Shown piece after piece: positions 28,299 through 37,270 of a DNA stretch of 64,000 bases. The translations under genes and the position numbers were made by a program. The DNA is taken from the NCBI RefSeq assembly GCF_004193175.1, contig NZ_SAUH01000001.1:3557001-3621000 (forward strand), read 5' to 3'. Position 1 is the first letter of the stretch; each line of letters opens with the position of its first letter. Below the pieces are notes generated by a model. The model ran no database searches, was not told where the DNA came from, and worked only from the letters and a program-made list of their open reading frames with translations. The stretch is from Streptomyces sp. RFCAC02. Lineage in GTDB: Bacteria > Actinomycetota > Actinomycetes > Streptomycetales > Streptomycetaceae.

Positions 28299-28438
28299 CA
28301 GCCCGAGCCCGACTGGCAGCCGCAGCTGCAGCCGGACGAGCAGCCGCAGCCGCTCAGCAGCGGCAGCGGACGGCGGTCCTTCGGCGTGACGGGCTCGGCC
28401 TTCGTGATCGGGGCAGGTGAGGCCGGTGAAGCAGCCAT
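28274..28438 (-). CDS. 54-aa Cys-rich peptide, metallothionein-like
   Basis: A short gene with GGAGAGGG four bases before the ATG at 28438. Residues 1-28 are leader-like (Pro, Ala, Lys, Asp). Residues 29-54 are almost only Gly, Ser, Gln and eight cysteines at 31, 33, 37, 39, 41, 47, 49 and 53, in C-x-C and C-x3-C spacings. The pattern suggests a small metal-binding protein; a modified peptide precursor is possible, but no maturation enzyme is adjacent. The C-terminal 25 bases overlap the kinase gene on the other strand. No relative is known to me. Confidence 0.72.
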   Translation of the reverse strand: MAASPASPAPITKAEPVTPKDRRPLPLLSGCGCSSGCSCGCQSGSGCQCGGNCG

Positions 28439-28562
28439 GGAACCCTCTCCTCGGACAGCGGAACGGCGACCGCCCGGCTCGGACGGCCTCCCGCCCCATT
28501 GGACGCGCGCCCCGCCCCCGCCGGTCAACCGCGCGCGACGGGCGCGCGGGCGCACCGTCGGC

Positions 28563-29237
28563 TCAGACCGTGGGCTCCGGCTCCGGCGAGAACTCGTCGG
28601 CGTGCTCACCCGTCACCAGGAACACCATGCGCCGCGCGATCGACACCGCGTGGTCGGCGAACCGCTCGTAGTAGCGGCCCAGCAGGGTGACGTCCACAGC
28701 GGTCTCGATGCCGTGCTTCCAGCGCTCGTCCAGCAGGTGGCTGAACAGGGTGCGGTGCAGCGAGTCCATCTCGTCGTCGTCCTGTTCGAGCTGCATCGCC
28801 AGGTCGACGTCCTTCGTGATCAGCACCTCGGTGGCCTTCGCCATCAGCCGCTGCGCCAGCTGCCCCATCTCGAGGATCGTCGCCGAGAGGTCGCGCGGCA
28901 CCGCCGAATCGGGGAAGCGCAGCCGCGCCACCTTGGCGACATGCTGCGCCAGGTCGCCGCAGCGCTCCAGGTCGGCGCTCATCCGCAGGCTCGTCACCAC
29001 GATCCGCAGGTCCGTCGCGACCGGCTGCTGGCGCGCCAGGAGGGCTATCGCCGCGTTCTCCAGGTCGCGGTGCATCTCGTCCACCCGATCGTCGGCGGCG
29101 ATCACGCTCTCCGCCAGCTTCAGGTCCGCGTCCAGCATCGCGGTCGTCGCCCGGCCGATGGCCGAGCCGACGAACCTGGCCATCTCCACCAGGCTGTCGC
29201 TGACCGCGTCGAGCTCCTCGTGATACGCGTCACGCAT
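28563..29237 (-). CDS. phoU: phosphate-signalling regulator PhoU
   Basis: A 224-aa all-helical protein with two PhoU repeats (about 10-100 and 115-205). The start MRDAYHEELDAVSDSLVEMA is typical, and the metal-contacting acidic motifs include LERCGDLAQHVAKVA and YYERFADHAVSIARR. PhoU modulates PhoR signalling with the Pst transporter. It is divergent from phoR, and a three-unit PHO box lies between them, so expression likely depends on PhoP. Confidence 0.93.
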   Translation of the reverse strand: MRDAYHEELDAVSDSLVEMARFVGSAIGRATTAMLDADLKLAESVIAADDRVDEMHRDLENAAIALLARQQPVATDLRIVVTSLRMSADLERCGDLAQHVAKVARLRFPDSAVPRDLSATILEMGQLAQRLMAKATEVLITKDVDLAMQLEQDDDEMDSLHRTLFSHLLDERWKHGIETAVDVTLLGRYYERFADHAVSIARRMVFLVTGEHADEFSPEPEPTV

Positions 29238-29312
29238 GACCGTTCGTCCTTCCTCACCACCGGGCTGCTGTCGCGTCCCAACCTCGGTCGGGAAAGCGGA
29301 CACCGCCGACCC

Positions 29313-29345
29313 GCCAAGTGAACCATCACTGTCACCAAGGTGAAC
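29313..29345 (-). promoter_or_regulatory. PHO box (PhoP binding site)
   Basis: On the minus strand three consecutive 11-base units read GTTCACCTTGG, TGACAGTGATG and GTTCACTTGGC. The first and third match the streptomycete PHO consensus (GTTCACC-type). The site lies in the phoU/phoR intergenic region, consistent with PhoP control of one or both genes as in S. coelicolor. Confidence 0.75.
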
Positions 29346-29418
29346 TCTCGTCGGCCTCCGGACGAGCATCTCCGTTCGTCCCTGTGGCCGACGTCCGTCA
29401 CGCGCATACCCTGAGCCC

Positions 29419-30738
29419 ATGGACGTGAACGCGGCGGTCGCCGCAGTGGCGGCGATCGCCGGTCTGTGCACCGGCGTCATCGCCATGCTGGCATTCCGGC
29501 TGAGCGAGCGCGAGCGAACGCGCCCGCCCCGCCCGGTCCAGCCGGTCGAGCCCACGCTGCCACCCGGCGTCGACACCGTCCTGTCCGTCCTGCGGTCGTC
29601 CGCGGTCGTGCTGGACGAGCGCGACGGCGTGGTGAAGGCCAGCTCGGCCGCCTACGCCCTCGGGCTGGTCCGCGGCGGGCGGCTGGCCGTCGAACCGATG
29701 CTCAAGATGGCCCGCGACACCCGCCGCGACGGCGAGATCCGCCAGGTGGAGCTGGACCTGCCCCGCCAGGGCCGGGTGGGCCGCCCCGACGTGCTCGCCG
29801 TCTCCGCCCGCTCCGCGCCGCTCGGCGCGCGCCTCGTCCTGCTCCTGGTCGAGGACCTGACGGAGGCCCGCCGCATCGAGGCCGTCCGCCGCGACTTCGT
29901 GGCCAACGTCAGCCACGAGCTGAAGACGCCGGCCGGCGCCCTGTCCCTGCTGTCCGAGGCCGTGATCGACGCCGCCGACGACCCCGAGGCCGTCGTCCGC
30001 TTCGCCGGCCGCATGCAGAACGAGGCCACCCGCCTCACCAACCTCATCCAGGAGCTGATCGACCTCTCACGCGTCCAGGACAACGACATGCTGGCCTCGG
30101 CCGAGCCGGTCGCCGTCGAGGAGCTGGTCACCGAGGCCATCGACCGCTGCCGCCAGCAGGCCGGCACCAAGTCCATCACCATCGCGTCGGGCGGTACCGC
30201 GGGCCTCACCGTCTGGGGCAACCGCGGCCAGCTCGCCGCCGCGCTCGGCAACCTCGTCGAGAACGCGGTCAACTACAGCCCGCCCCACACCCGTGTCGCC
30301 ATCGCGGCCTCCCGCGCCCCGGGCCGGCGCGGCGAACTCATCGAGATCGCCGTCACCGACCAGGGCATCGGCATCCCCGAGACGGACCGCGAGCGCATCT
30401 TCGAGCGCTTCTACCGCGTCGACCCGGCCAGGTCCCGCGCCACCGGCGGCACCGGTCTCGGGCTCGCCATCGTCAAGCACGTGGCCGCCTCGCACGGCGG
30501 GGAGGTCATGGTGTGGAGCGCCGAGGGGCAGGGCTCCACCTTCACACTGCGCCTGCCGGACCCCGGCAGCGCACAGGAGCGCCGGCACGCGGCCCGCCGT
30601 GAGCGGGACGCGCTGGGCGGCGCCCTCCACGAACCGGCGGAGTTCCCCGACAGCGCCGACACGGTCGTCGCCGCGGAGACGGGACCGGAGCCGCATCCCA
30701 CCCGCACCAACGATTCTCCCCGGGAGGTCCTCCCGTGA
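29419..30738 (+). CDS. phoR: phosphate sensor kinase PhoR
   Basis: A 439-aa kinase (SenX3/PhoR type). One N-terminal membrane helix (residues 5-27), a PAS-like segment (about 50-150), the phospho-acceptor box NVSHELKTPAGALSLL (His about 169), and N, G1 and G2 boxes (LVENAVNYSPP, DQGIGIPETD, GTGLGLAIVKH). The Pro/Glu-rich tail ends in SPREVLP. It overlaps phoP by ATGA-like coupling (phoP start 30735) and is divergent from phoU across the PHO box. Confidence 0.94.
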   Translation: MDVNAAVAAVAAIAGLCTGVIAMLAFRLSERERTRPPRPVQPVEPTLPPGVDTVLSVLRSSAVVLDERDGVVKASSAAYALGLVRGGRLAVEPMLKMARDTRRDGEIRQVELDLPRQGRVGRPDVLAVSARSAPLGARLVLLLVEDLTEARRIEAVRRDFVANVSHELKTPAGALSLLSEAVIDAADDPEAVVRFAGRMQNEATRLTNLIQELIDLSRVQDNDMLASAEPVAVEELVTEAIDRCRQQAGTKSITIASGGTAGLTVWGNRGQLAAALGNLVENAVNYSPPHTRVAIAASRAPGRRGELIEIAVTDQGIGIPETDRERIFERFYRVDPARSRATGGTGLGLAIVKHVAASHGGEVMVWSAEGQGSTFTLRLPDPGSAQERRHAARRERDALGGALHEPAEFPDSADTVVAAETGPEPHPTRTNDSPREVLP

Positions 30739-31414
30739 CCCGAGTTCTCGTCGTCGAGGATGAGGAATCCTTCAGCGACGCCCTGTCGTACATGCTCCGC
30801 AAGGAGGGCTTCGAGGTCGCCGTGGCGGCGACCGGACCCGATGGCCTGGACGAGTTCGAGCGCAACGGCGCCGATCTCGTCCTGCTCGACCTGATGCTGC
30901 CCGGCCTGCCGGGCACCGAGGTCTGCCGCCAGCTGCGCGGCCGCTCCAATGTCCCGGTGATCATGGTGACCGCCAAGGACAGCGAGATCGACAAGGTCGT
31001 CGGTCTCGAGATAGGCGCCGACGACTACGTCACCAAACCGTTCTCCTCACGGGAACTGGTCGCCCGCATCCGCGCCGTCCTGCGCCGCAGGGGGAGTCGG
31101 AGGAGGAGAGCCCGGCCGCCCTGGAGGCCGGACCCGTCCGCATGGACGTGGACCGGCACGTCGTCACCGTCGCCGGGCGCAAGGTCGACCTGCCGCTGAA
31201 GGAGTTCGACCTGCTGGCCATGCTCCTGCGCAACGCGGGCCGCGTCCTCACCCGCATGCAGCTGATCGACCGCGTCTGGGGCGCCGACTACGTGGGCGAC
31301 ACGAAGACGCTCGACGTGCACGTCAAGCGGCTGCGGGCCAAGATCGAGCCCGACCCGGGGGCACCCCGCTACCTGGTCACCGTCCGGGGGCTCGGATACA
31401 AGTTCGAGCCGTGA
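30735..31414 (+). pseudogene. phoP: phoP response regulator split by an apparent one-base frameshift
   Basis: Frame one (from the GTG at 30735) encodes a complete PhoP receiver with Asp8, Asp9 and phospho-acceptor Asp52 (LVLLDLMLPG), and Lys in DDYVTKPFSS. After RAVLRRR it runs into Arg/Pro nonsense and stops at 31199. The winged helix continues in another frame (VDRHVVTVAGRKVDLPLKEF to GYKFEP, stop 31414). Adding one G to the run of five G at 31090-31094 would restore GESEEESPAALEAGPV, which is what PhoP linkers look like. Either a real mutation or a homopolymer base-call error; the intact codon use on both sides favours the latter. Without correction the protein would lack its DNA-binding domain. 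Confidence 0.85.
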
Positions 31415-31430
31415 CAGCGGTGACGGCATG

Positions 31431-31476
31431 ACATGAGGAGGGCGGGTCCGCGACCACGGACCCGCCCTCCTCATGT
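31431..31476. terminator. strong bidirectional terminator
   Basis: A perfect inverted repeat with about 20-base arms (ACATGAGGAGGGCGGGTCCG and its complement) around a six-base loop, placed between phoP and the convergent lipoprotein gene. It probably stops transcription from both directions. Confidence 0.8.
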
Positions 31477-31482
31477 GCGGTC

Positions 31483-32289
31483 TCAGCCGAGCGTGCCGTC
31501 CTCGGACCCGCCGTCCTGCTCGATGCCGTCCGTCTGCCCGGTGCCGTCGGTCCCGGTCCCGTCGGTCTCGGTCCCGTCGGTCTGCCCGGTGTCCCCGGAC
31601 TGCTCCGTGCCGTCCGCGCTGTCGCCGCCGGCCTCGTCCTCCTCGGAGCCGGAGCCCTGGTCCGGGTCCTGCTCGTTGGGCTCGCCGGTCTCCCCGGTCT
31701 CGCCCGCCTCGTCCCCGGCCTCGGCGCCATCGGCGGGCTCACGGCCCGGCGCCTGCGACTCCTCGCCGCCGGCCGACGGCGAGGGACCCCAGCCCCCGTA
31801 GTAGTCGAAGGCGCCGTCGTCCGGGACGACGCGCGCCCGCAGCTCGATGTCGCCGGTCTCGCTCAGCACGAAGACCAGCTCCTGCGCCTCGCCCAGCGAG
31901 ATGTCGGCGCTCTCCGGGTCGTCGATGACGGCGGCCGCGTGGTCCTCGCCGCCGAGGGAGACGGAGCCGTGGGCCGGGACGACGACGCCGCCCGATCCGT
32001 CCGCCGGGATCAGCCGGGCTTCCCCGTCGCCGCCGGGGAGCCGCACGGCCTGCAGGGTCTGGTCCTCGTCGCCGTCGTTGAACAGCCGCGCGACGACGGC
32101 CGCCCGGTCGCCGCCGTCGGGGTAGACGACGTTCACGTTCTGGACCTTGATGGTGTCCACGTGAGCGTTCGCCTGGTCGGGGCGGATCTGGCTCGTGTCG
32201 GCGTCGTGCCCGGCGCCGCAGGCCGTCAGCCCGGCGAGCGGGAACGCGAAGAAGGCGGCGGCCACGCCGCGTCGAAGGCTGCTGCTCAC
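31483..32289 (-). CDS. DUF461-type lipoprotein with acidic repeat tail
   Basis: A 268-aa lipoprotein: basic n-region MSSSLRRG, hydrophobic core, lipobox ending at Cys24 (AGLTAC). Residues 40-160 form a beta-rich domain (NVNVVYPDG, VVARLFNDGDEDQTL). The last 90 residues are nearly all Gly, Asp, Glu, Thr and Ser with DGT repeats, a likely disordered spacer or wall region. The function is unknown. In Streptomyces this gene usually follows phoP. Confidence 0.85.
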   Translation of the reverse strand: MSSSLRRGVAAAFFAFPLAGLTACGAGHDADTSQIRPDQANAHVDTIKVQNVNVVYPDGGDRAAVVARLFNDGDEDQTLQAVRLPGGDGEARLIPADGSGGVVVPAHGSVSLGGEDHAAAVIDDPESADISLGEAQELVFVLSETGDIELRARVVPDDGAFDYYGGWGPSPSAGGEESQAPGREPADGAEAGDEAGETGETGEPNEQDPDQGSGSEEDEAGGDSADGTEQSGDTGQTDGTETDGTGTDGTGQTDGIEQDGGSEDGTLG

Positions 32290-32762
32290 GGCGGCGGCAT
32301 CTCCTCGGTACGGTCAGGATGATCTCTCGGGGCTTCAGAGTACCGACCACTCCCGCACCATCCGCATCCGGCCCACCCGGGAGTGGTGTGCGGTAATTGG
32401 CTGCATTCCGCCGTCCGCGTCATGATCAATTCTTCGATGACGGGACAAACGCACGCATCGTTCGCGCGAGCGGCCCCCGAAACCGGTCCGATGGCGATCA
32501 ATTTTTGGACAAACTCCGGACAAAACGGACAGTTTCCCGTGGTCGGCGGAACTCTTTCCGGCGCCCCGGCGCATAGCGGCGCGAACCAGCCGGACCGCCG
32601 GACCCCCGCTCCCACCTGCGCATACCCGCCGAAGCCGTCGCCCCGAAGCACGCCCCGGGGGCCGTTGTCAACCCCCGAGATAGGGTCTGACCTGCGAAAA
32701 CGTCATACGGAGGACGGTCCTCCCGTGTTAGGATGGAGAGCCACGGAAGGGGTACCTGTCAC
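32290..32762. other. divergent intergenic region lipoprotein/carD
   Basis: About 470 bases of lower GC content than the genes around it. It contains repeated GGACAAA words near 32441-32530 and a TAGGAT-type -10 element at about 32730 that would serve carD; GGAAGGGG before carD is its ribosome site. I see no credible gene in it. Confidence 0.5.
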
Positions 32763-33245
32763 ATGACGTTCAAGGTTGGCGACACCGTGGTCTATCCCCA
32801 TCACGGGGCCGCGACGATCGAGGCCATCGAAACCCGCCCGATCAAGGGCGTGGACAAGATCTACTTGGTGTTGAAGGTCGCGCAGGGTGACCTGGAAGTG
32901 CGCGTGCCGGCGGAAAACGCCGAACTCGTCGGTGTGCGCGATGTAGTCGGACAGGACGGTCTGGACCGGGTCTTCGAGGTGCTGCGCGCGCCGTACGCCG
33001 AGGAGCCGACCAACTGGTCCCGTCGTTACAAGGCGAATCTCGAGAAGCTGGCCTCGGGCGACGTCATCAAGGTCGCCGAGGTCGTCCGCGACCTGTGGCG
33101 CCGCGAGCGTGAGCGCGGCCTGTCCGCGGGTGAGAAGCGCATGCTCGCCAAGGCCCGCCAGATCCTGGTCAGCGAGCTCGCGCTCGCCGAGGCCACCAAC
33201 GAGGACAAGGCCGAGTCCCTCCTGGACGAGGTGCTCGCTTCCTGA
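32763..33245 (+). CDS. carD: CarD-family RNA polymerase-binding regulator
   Basis: A 160-aa CarD, which binds RNA polymerase beta and stabilises open complexes at rRNA and other promoters. N-terminal Tudor-like RNA polymerase domain ([20 protein letters not shown]), then a helical DNA-binding domain with [13 protein letters not shown] and the wedge Trp in that motif. The ATG at 32763 follows GGAAGGGG. Length and sequence are highly typical. It precedes the isoprenoid genes. Confidence 0.95.
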   Translation: MTFKVGDTVVYPHHGAATIEAIETRPIKGVDKIYLVLKVAQGDLEVRVPAENAELVGVRDVVGQDGLDRVFEVLRAPYAEEPTNWSRRYKANLEKLASGDVIKVAEVVRDLWRRERERGLSAGEKRMLAKARQILVSELALAEATNEDKAESLLDEVLAS

Positions 33246-33492
33246 CCCGGCCGCCCGGTGCGCGCACCGGAGCCGTGTGCCACCGAACTGTCGCAGCGCC
33301 CGACTGGCATGCCAGTGCCACAGGGCGCTGCGGCATGTGAACCCCCCGCTCCGCCGCTCCGCGGAGCGCGTGCCGGGACCCGGCCGCGTGGGCCGGCTCG
33401 ACCGGACAGCACGGAAGGGTTCCGGTCGGGCGTGCCCGGCACGCTGAGGCCATACCCACGACCGCCCCGCGAACAAACCTGTGGACCGATTC

Positions 33493-34260
33493 ATGGCACA
33501 CATCACGCCGTCGCACGCCGGGTTCCCCCGAACGGCCGCCGTCATTCCGGCCGCGGGGCGCGGGGTCCGGCTCGGCCCCGGCATCCCCAAGGCGATGCGT
33601 CCCCTGGGCGGCGTACCCATGCTCGTCCACGCCGTGCACGCCATGGCGAGCTCCGCCGCCGTCTCCCTCGTGGTCGTCGTCGCCCCGCCCGGTGACGAGG
33701 AGGGGCTCGCGAAGGTCCGCGCGCTCCTGGCCGAGCACCCGCCCGCGTCCGGGGCGGAGCTGGCCGTGGTCCCCGGCGGCGCCACCCGCCAGGAGTCCGT
33801 GCGCCTCGGCCTCGCCGCGCTCCCCGACGACGTGGCGGTCGTCCTCGTCCACGACGCCGCCCGCCCCCTGGTGCCGGCCGCGACCGTGGACGCCGTCGTC
33901 GCCGCCGTGGCGGCCGGCGCCCCCGCCGTGGTCCCCGCCCTCCCGGTCACCGACACCGTGAAGCGCGTCGCGGCGCCCGCCGCCGTCCCCGGCGCTCCCG
34001 AGCCCGTCGTGGCGACGCCCGACCGCGCCCTGCTGCGCGCCGTGCAGACCCCGCAGGGCTTCGACCGCGCCACCCTGGCCGCCGCCCACGCACGGCACGC
34101 CGAGGACGACGCCACCGACTGCGCCGGGCTCGTCGAGCGGCTCGGCCTGCCGGTCGTCCTCGTCCCCGGGCACGAGGAGGCGTTCAAGGTCACCCGTCCG
34201 CTCGACCTCGTGCTCGCCGAGGCCGTGCTCGCCCGCAGGAGGACCGACGATGCCCACTGA
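33493..34260 (+). CDS. ispD: 2-C-methyl-D-erythritol 4-phosphate cytidylyltransferase
   Basis: A 255-aa IspD of the MEP isoprenoid pathway. The nucleotide-binding loop reads [19 protein letters not shown], with [14 protein letters not shown] and DTVKRV motifs following. A GTG at 33481 is an alternative start, adding four residues; neither has a strong ribosome site. The end overlaps ispF by 11 bases. Confidence 0.93.
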   Translation: MAHITPSHAGFPRTAAVIPAAGRGVRLGPGIPKAMRPLGGVPMLVHAVHAMASSAAVSLVVVVAPPGDEEGLAKVRALLAEHPPASGAELAVVPGGATRQESVRLGLAALPDDVAVVLVHDAARPLVPAATVDAVVAAVAAGAPAVVPALPVTDTVKRVAAPAAVPGAPEPVVATPDRALLRAVQTPQGFDRATLAAAHARHAEDDATDCAGLVERLGLPVVLVPGHEEAFKVTRPLDLVLAEAVLARRRTDDAH

Positions 34261-34753
34261 GCCGGCCGGAGCGCCGCTGCCCCGCGTCGGGGTCGGGACC
34301 GACGTGCACGCCTTCGAGGAGGGGCGCCCGCTGTGGTGCGCCGGGCTGCACTGGCCGGACGCCGCGTACGGCCTCGCGGGCCACTCGGACGGCGACGTCG
34401 CCGCGCACGCCGCGTGCGACGCCCTCTTCTCCGCCGCCGGCCTCGGCGACCTCGGCGCCCACTTCGGCACCGACCGGCCCGAGTGGGCCGGCGCCGCGGG
34501 GACGGCGCTGCTCTCCGAGGCCGCCCGTATCGTCGTGGCGGAGGGCTTCACCATCGGCAATGTCGCGATCCAGGTGATCGGCGTCCGCCCCAAGATCGGC
34601 ACCCGGCGGGCCGAGGCCCAGCGGGCGCTGTCGGCCGCCGCCGGCGCGCCGGTGTCCGTCTCGGGCACCACGACGGACGGCCTCGGCCTGACGGGCCGGG
34701 GCGACGGCCTCGCCGCGATCGCGACGGCGCTGCTGCTGCCCCCGCGGGCCTGA
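34250..34753 (+). CDS. ispF: 2-C-methyl-D-erythritol 2,4-cyclodiphosphate synthase
   Basis: A 167-aa IspF, next MEP-pathway step but one after IspD. The metal motif GTDVHAF and [11 protein letters not shown] supply the Asp/His ligands, [12 protein letters not shown] is typical, and [16 protein letters not shown] closes the active site. The ATG at 34250 sits inside ispD with AGGAGG upstream, so the pair is coupled. cysS follows 48 bases later. Confidence 0.95.
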   Translation: MPTEPAGAPLPRVGVGTDVHAFEEGRPLWCAGLHWPDAAYGLAGHSDGDVAAHAACDALFSAAGLGDLGAHFGTDRPEWAGAAGTALLSEAARIVVAEGFTIGNVAIQVIGVRPKIGTRRAEAQRALSAAAGAPVSVSGTTTDGLGLTGRGDGLAAIATALLLPPRA

Positions 34754-34801
34754 CGAACTCGGGCGGGCGGGGCGTGCCCGGCCGCCCACTACTCTTGAGA
34801 C

Positions 34802-36196
34802 GTGACCCTTCGCCTGTATGACACCAGCGCCCGGCAGATCCGTGACTTCGTCCCGGCCGTGCCGGGCTGTGTCTCGATCTACCTGTGCGGCGCGACCGTC
34901 CAGGCGGCACCGCACATCGGGCACGTGCGGTCGGGCGTGAGCTTCGACATCATGCGCCGCTGGTTCGCCCACCGCGGCTACGACGTGACGTTCGTCCGCA
35001 ACGTCACGGACATCGACGACAAGATCCTCGCCAAGAGCGCCGAGCAGGACCGGCCGTGGTGGGCCATCGCCTTCGAGAACGAGCGCGCCTTCGACGCCGC
35101 GTACGCCGTCCTCGGCTGCCTCCCGCCCACGCACCAGCCCCGTGCCACCGGGCACGTCCCGGAGATGGTCGCGATGATGCGCGTCCTCATCGACCGGGGC
35201 CACGCCTACCCGGCCGACGGGAACGTCTACTTCGACGTGCGCTCGTTCCCGGGCTACCTCTCGCTGTCCAACCAGGACCTCGACCAGCTCCTGCAGCCCG
35301 CGGGCGAGGGGGAGACGGGCAAGCGCGACCCGCGCGACTTCGCGCTGTGGAAGGCGGCCAAGCCCGGCGAGCCGAGCTGGGAGACCCCGTGGGGACCCGG
35401 CCGCCCCGGCTGGCACCTGGAGTGCTCGGCCATGGCGCACGCCTACCTCGGCGAGACGTTCGACGTGCACGGCGGCGGCATCGACCTGGTCTTCCCGCAC
35501 CACGAGAACGAGATCGCCCAGTCCCGCGCCTTCGGTGACGCGTTCGCCCGCTACTGGGTGCACAACGCCTGGGTCACCATGGCCGGCGAGAAGATGAGCA
35601 AGTCCCTCGGGAACTCGGTCCTCGTCCTCGACATGGCCGCGAGGTGGCGGCCGATCGTGCTGCGCTACTACCTCGGGACGCCGCACTACCGTTCCACCGT
35701 CGAGTACAGCGAGGCCGCGCTCGCCGAGGCGGACGCCGCGTTCTCCCGGATCGAGGGCTTCCTGACGCGCGCGGTCGAGCAGGCGGGGCCGGTCGCGCCC
35801 GCCGCCGCCGTGCCGGCGGACTTCGCCGCCGCCATGGACGAGGACCTGGGCGTCCCGCAGGCCCTGGCCGTCGTGCACACCACCGTGCGGCAGGGCAACG
35901 CCGCGCTGGCCGAGGGCGACAAGGAGTCCGTCGTGTCGCTGGCCGCGCAGGTGCGCGCCATGCTCGGCGTGCTCGGCCTCGACCCGTTCGACCCCGTGTG
36001 GGCCGGCCCGTCCGCCGGGCGCGGAGCGGAGCTGACCGGCGTCGTGGACACGCTGGTCGGGCTCGTGCTCGCGCAGCGGCAGGCCGCCCGCGAGCGGCGG
36101 GACTACGGGACCGCCGACGCCATCCGTGATGAACTCCAGTCCGCCGGCCTGGTCATCGAGGACACCCCCAGTGGTCCCCGCTGGGAACTCAGTTAG
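34802..36196 (+). CDS. cysS: cysteine--tRNA ligase
   Basis: A 464-aa class I synthetase charging tRNA-Cys. HIGH reads HIGHVRSG near residue 40, and KMSKS reads KMSKSLGN near 265. Zinc ligands include Cys in YLCGATVQ and in [14 protein letters not shown], plus PHHENE. The GTG at 34802 follows the ispDF genes. Length is normal. Confidence 0.95.
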   Translation: MTLRLYDTSARQIRDFVPAVPGCVSIYLCGATVQAAPHIGHVRSGVSFDIMRRWFAHRGYDVTFVRNVTDIDDKILAKSAEQDRPWWAIAFENERAFDAAYAVLGCLPPTHQPRATGHVPEMVAMMRVLIDRGHAYPADGNVYFDVRSFPGYLSLSNQDLDQLLQPAGEGETGKRDPRDFALWKAAKPGEPSWETPWGPGRPGWHLECSAMAHAYLGETFDVHGGGIDLVFPHHENEIAQSRAFGDAFARYWVHNAWVTMAGEKMSKSLGNSVLVLDMAARWRPIVLRYYLGTPHYRSTVEYSEAALAEADAAFSRIEGFLTRAVEQAGPVAPAAAVPADFAAAMDEDLGVPQALAVVHTTVRQGNAALAEGDKESVVSLAAQVRAMLGVLGLDPFDPVWAGPSAGRGAELTGVVDTLVGLVLAQRQAARERRDYGTADAIRDELQSAGLVIEDTPSGPRWELS

Positions 36197-36210
36197 GACA
36201 CCGAAGAGAC

Positions 36211-37164
36211 ATGCCAGGCAACAGCTCGCGCCCCAACCGCCGCACCAGCAACAAGAAGGGGCCGCAGATCGGGAGCGGCGGGCAGCGCCGGAAGGGCCTG
36301 AAGGGCAAGGGGCCGACGCCGGCCGCCGAGATGCGCACGGGCCACCCCAAGCAGCGGGCGGCGCAGGCGCGCGAGAAGGCGGCCGCGCGGCGCCCGAAGA
36401 ACGGGAGGGGCGGCGGCCGTTCCTCGTCCGAGCTGGTCGTCGGCCGCAACCCCGTGGTGGAGGCGCTGCGCGGCGGCGTCCCCGCGACCACGCTGTACGT
36501 GCAGCAGTTCCTCGACACGGACGACCGGGTGACCGAGGCCGTCAAGCTCGCGATGGACCGCGGCGGCATCAACCTGCTGGAGGCCCCGCGGGCCGAGCTG
36601 GACCGCATCACCGGCGGTCTCGCGCACCAGGGCATCGCGCTCCAGGTCCCGCCGTACGAGTACGCCCACCCGGACGACCTGCTCGACGCCGCCGCCGACG
36701 CGGGGCAGGACGCGCTCATCGTCGCGCTCGACGGGGTCACCGATCCGCGCAACCTCGGCGCCATCGTGCGGTCGGCCGCCGCGTTCGGCGGGCACGGCGT
36801 CGTGGTGCCCGAGCGCCGCGCCGCCGGGATGACGGCCACCGCGTGGAAGACGTCGGCCGGCACCGCGGCCCGTACGCCCGTCGCGCGCGCCACCAACCTG
36901 ACCCGCACGCTGCAGAACTACCAGAAGGCCGGGCTCACGGTCGTCGGTCTCGCCGCGGACGGCGCGGCCGGTGTCGCGGAGACGCCGGCGCTCGACGGAC
37001 CGGTCGTCGTCGTCATCGGCAGCGAGGGCAAGGGGCTCTCCCGGCTCGTCGGGGAGACCTGCGACGTGCTCGTCCGCATCCCGATGCCGGGTGGCGCCGA
37101 GTCGCTGAACGCGGGTGTCGCCGCCGGTGTGGTGCTCTACGAGGCGGCCCGCCGCCGCGGCTGA
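36211..37164 (+). CDS. rlmB: 23S rRNA (guanosine-2'-O)-methyltransferase RlmB-type
   Basis: A 317-aa SpoU-family methyltransferase. The N-terminal 70 residues are a basic, Lys/Arg/Gly-rich extension seen in actinobacterial forms. Then the substrate-binding domain ([14 protein letters not shown]) and the knotted SPOUT domain with motifs [23 protein letters not shown] and [13 protein letters not shown]. It methylates a guanosine in 23S rRNA, G2251 by homology. cysS-rlmB is a common pair. Confidence 0.93.
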   Translation: MPGNSSRPNRRTSNKKGPQIGSGGQRRKGLKGKGPTPAAEMRTGHPKQRAAQAREKAAARRPKNGRGGGRSSSELVVGRNPVVEALRGGVPATTLYVQQFLDTDDRVTEAVKLAMDRGGINLLEAPRAELDRITGGLAHQGIALQVPPYEYAHPDDLLDAAADAGQDALIVALDGVTDPRNLGAIVRSAAAFGGHGVVVPERRAAGMTATAWKTSAGTAARTPVARATNLTRTLQNYQKAGLTVVGLAADGAAGVAETPALDGPVVVVIGSEGKGLSRLVGETCDVLVRIPMPGGAESLNAGVAAGVVLYEAARRRG

Positions 37165-37168
37165 ACGC

Positions 37169-37203
37169 CCCGGTGCCGCCCGGGACTTCCCGGCGGCACC
37201 GGG
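37169..37203. terminator. hairpin after rlmB
   Basis: Arms CCCGGTGCCGCC and GGCGGCACCGGG with an 11-base spacer, starting five bases past the rlmB stop. Likely end of the isp-cysS-rlmB transcript. Confidence 0.65.
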
Positions 37204-37270
37204 TGTTTGACGGGTCGCGGACAGGATTTCCGGGGCCGAGGCAGTGTCTTAAGTCCTGTCACTCAGTTAG

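Noticed and set aside
32383..32766. Plus-strand open frame in the carD leader
   Set aside because: It has no ribosome site, runs into carD in another frame, and the DNA has promoter-like features instead.
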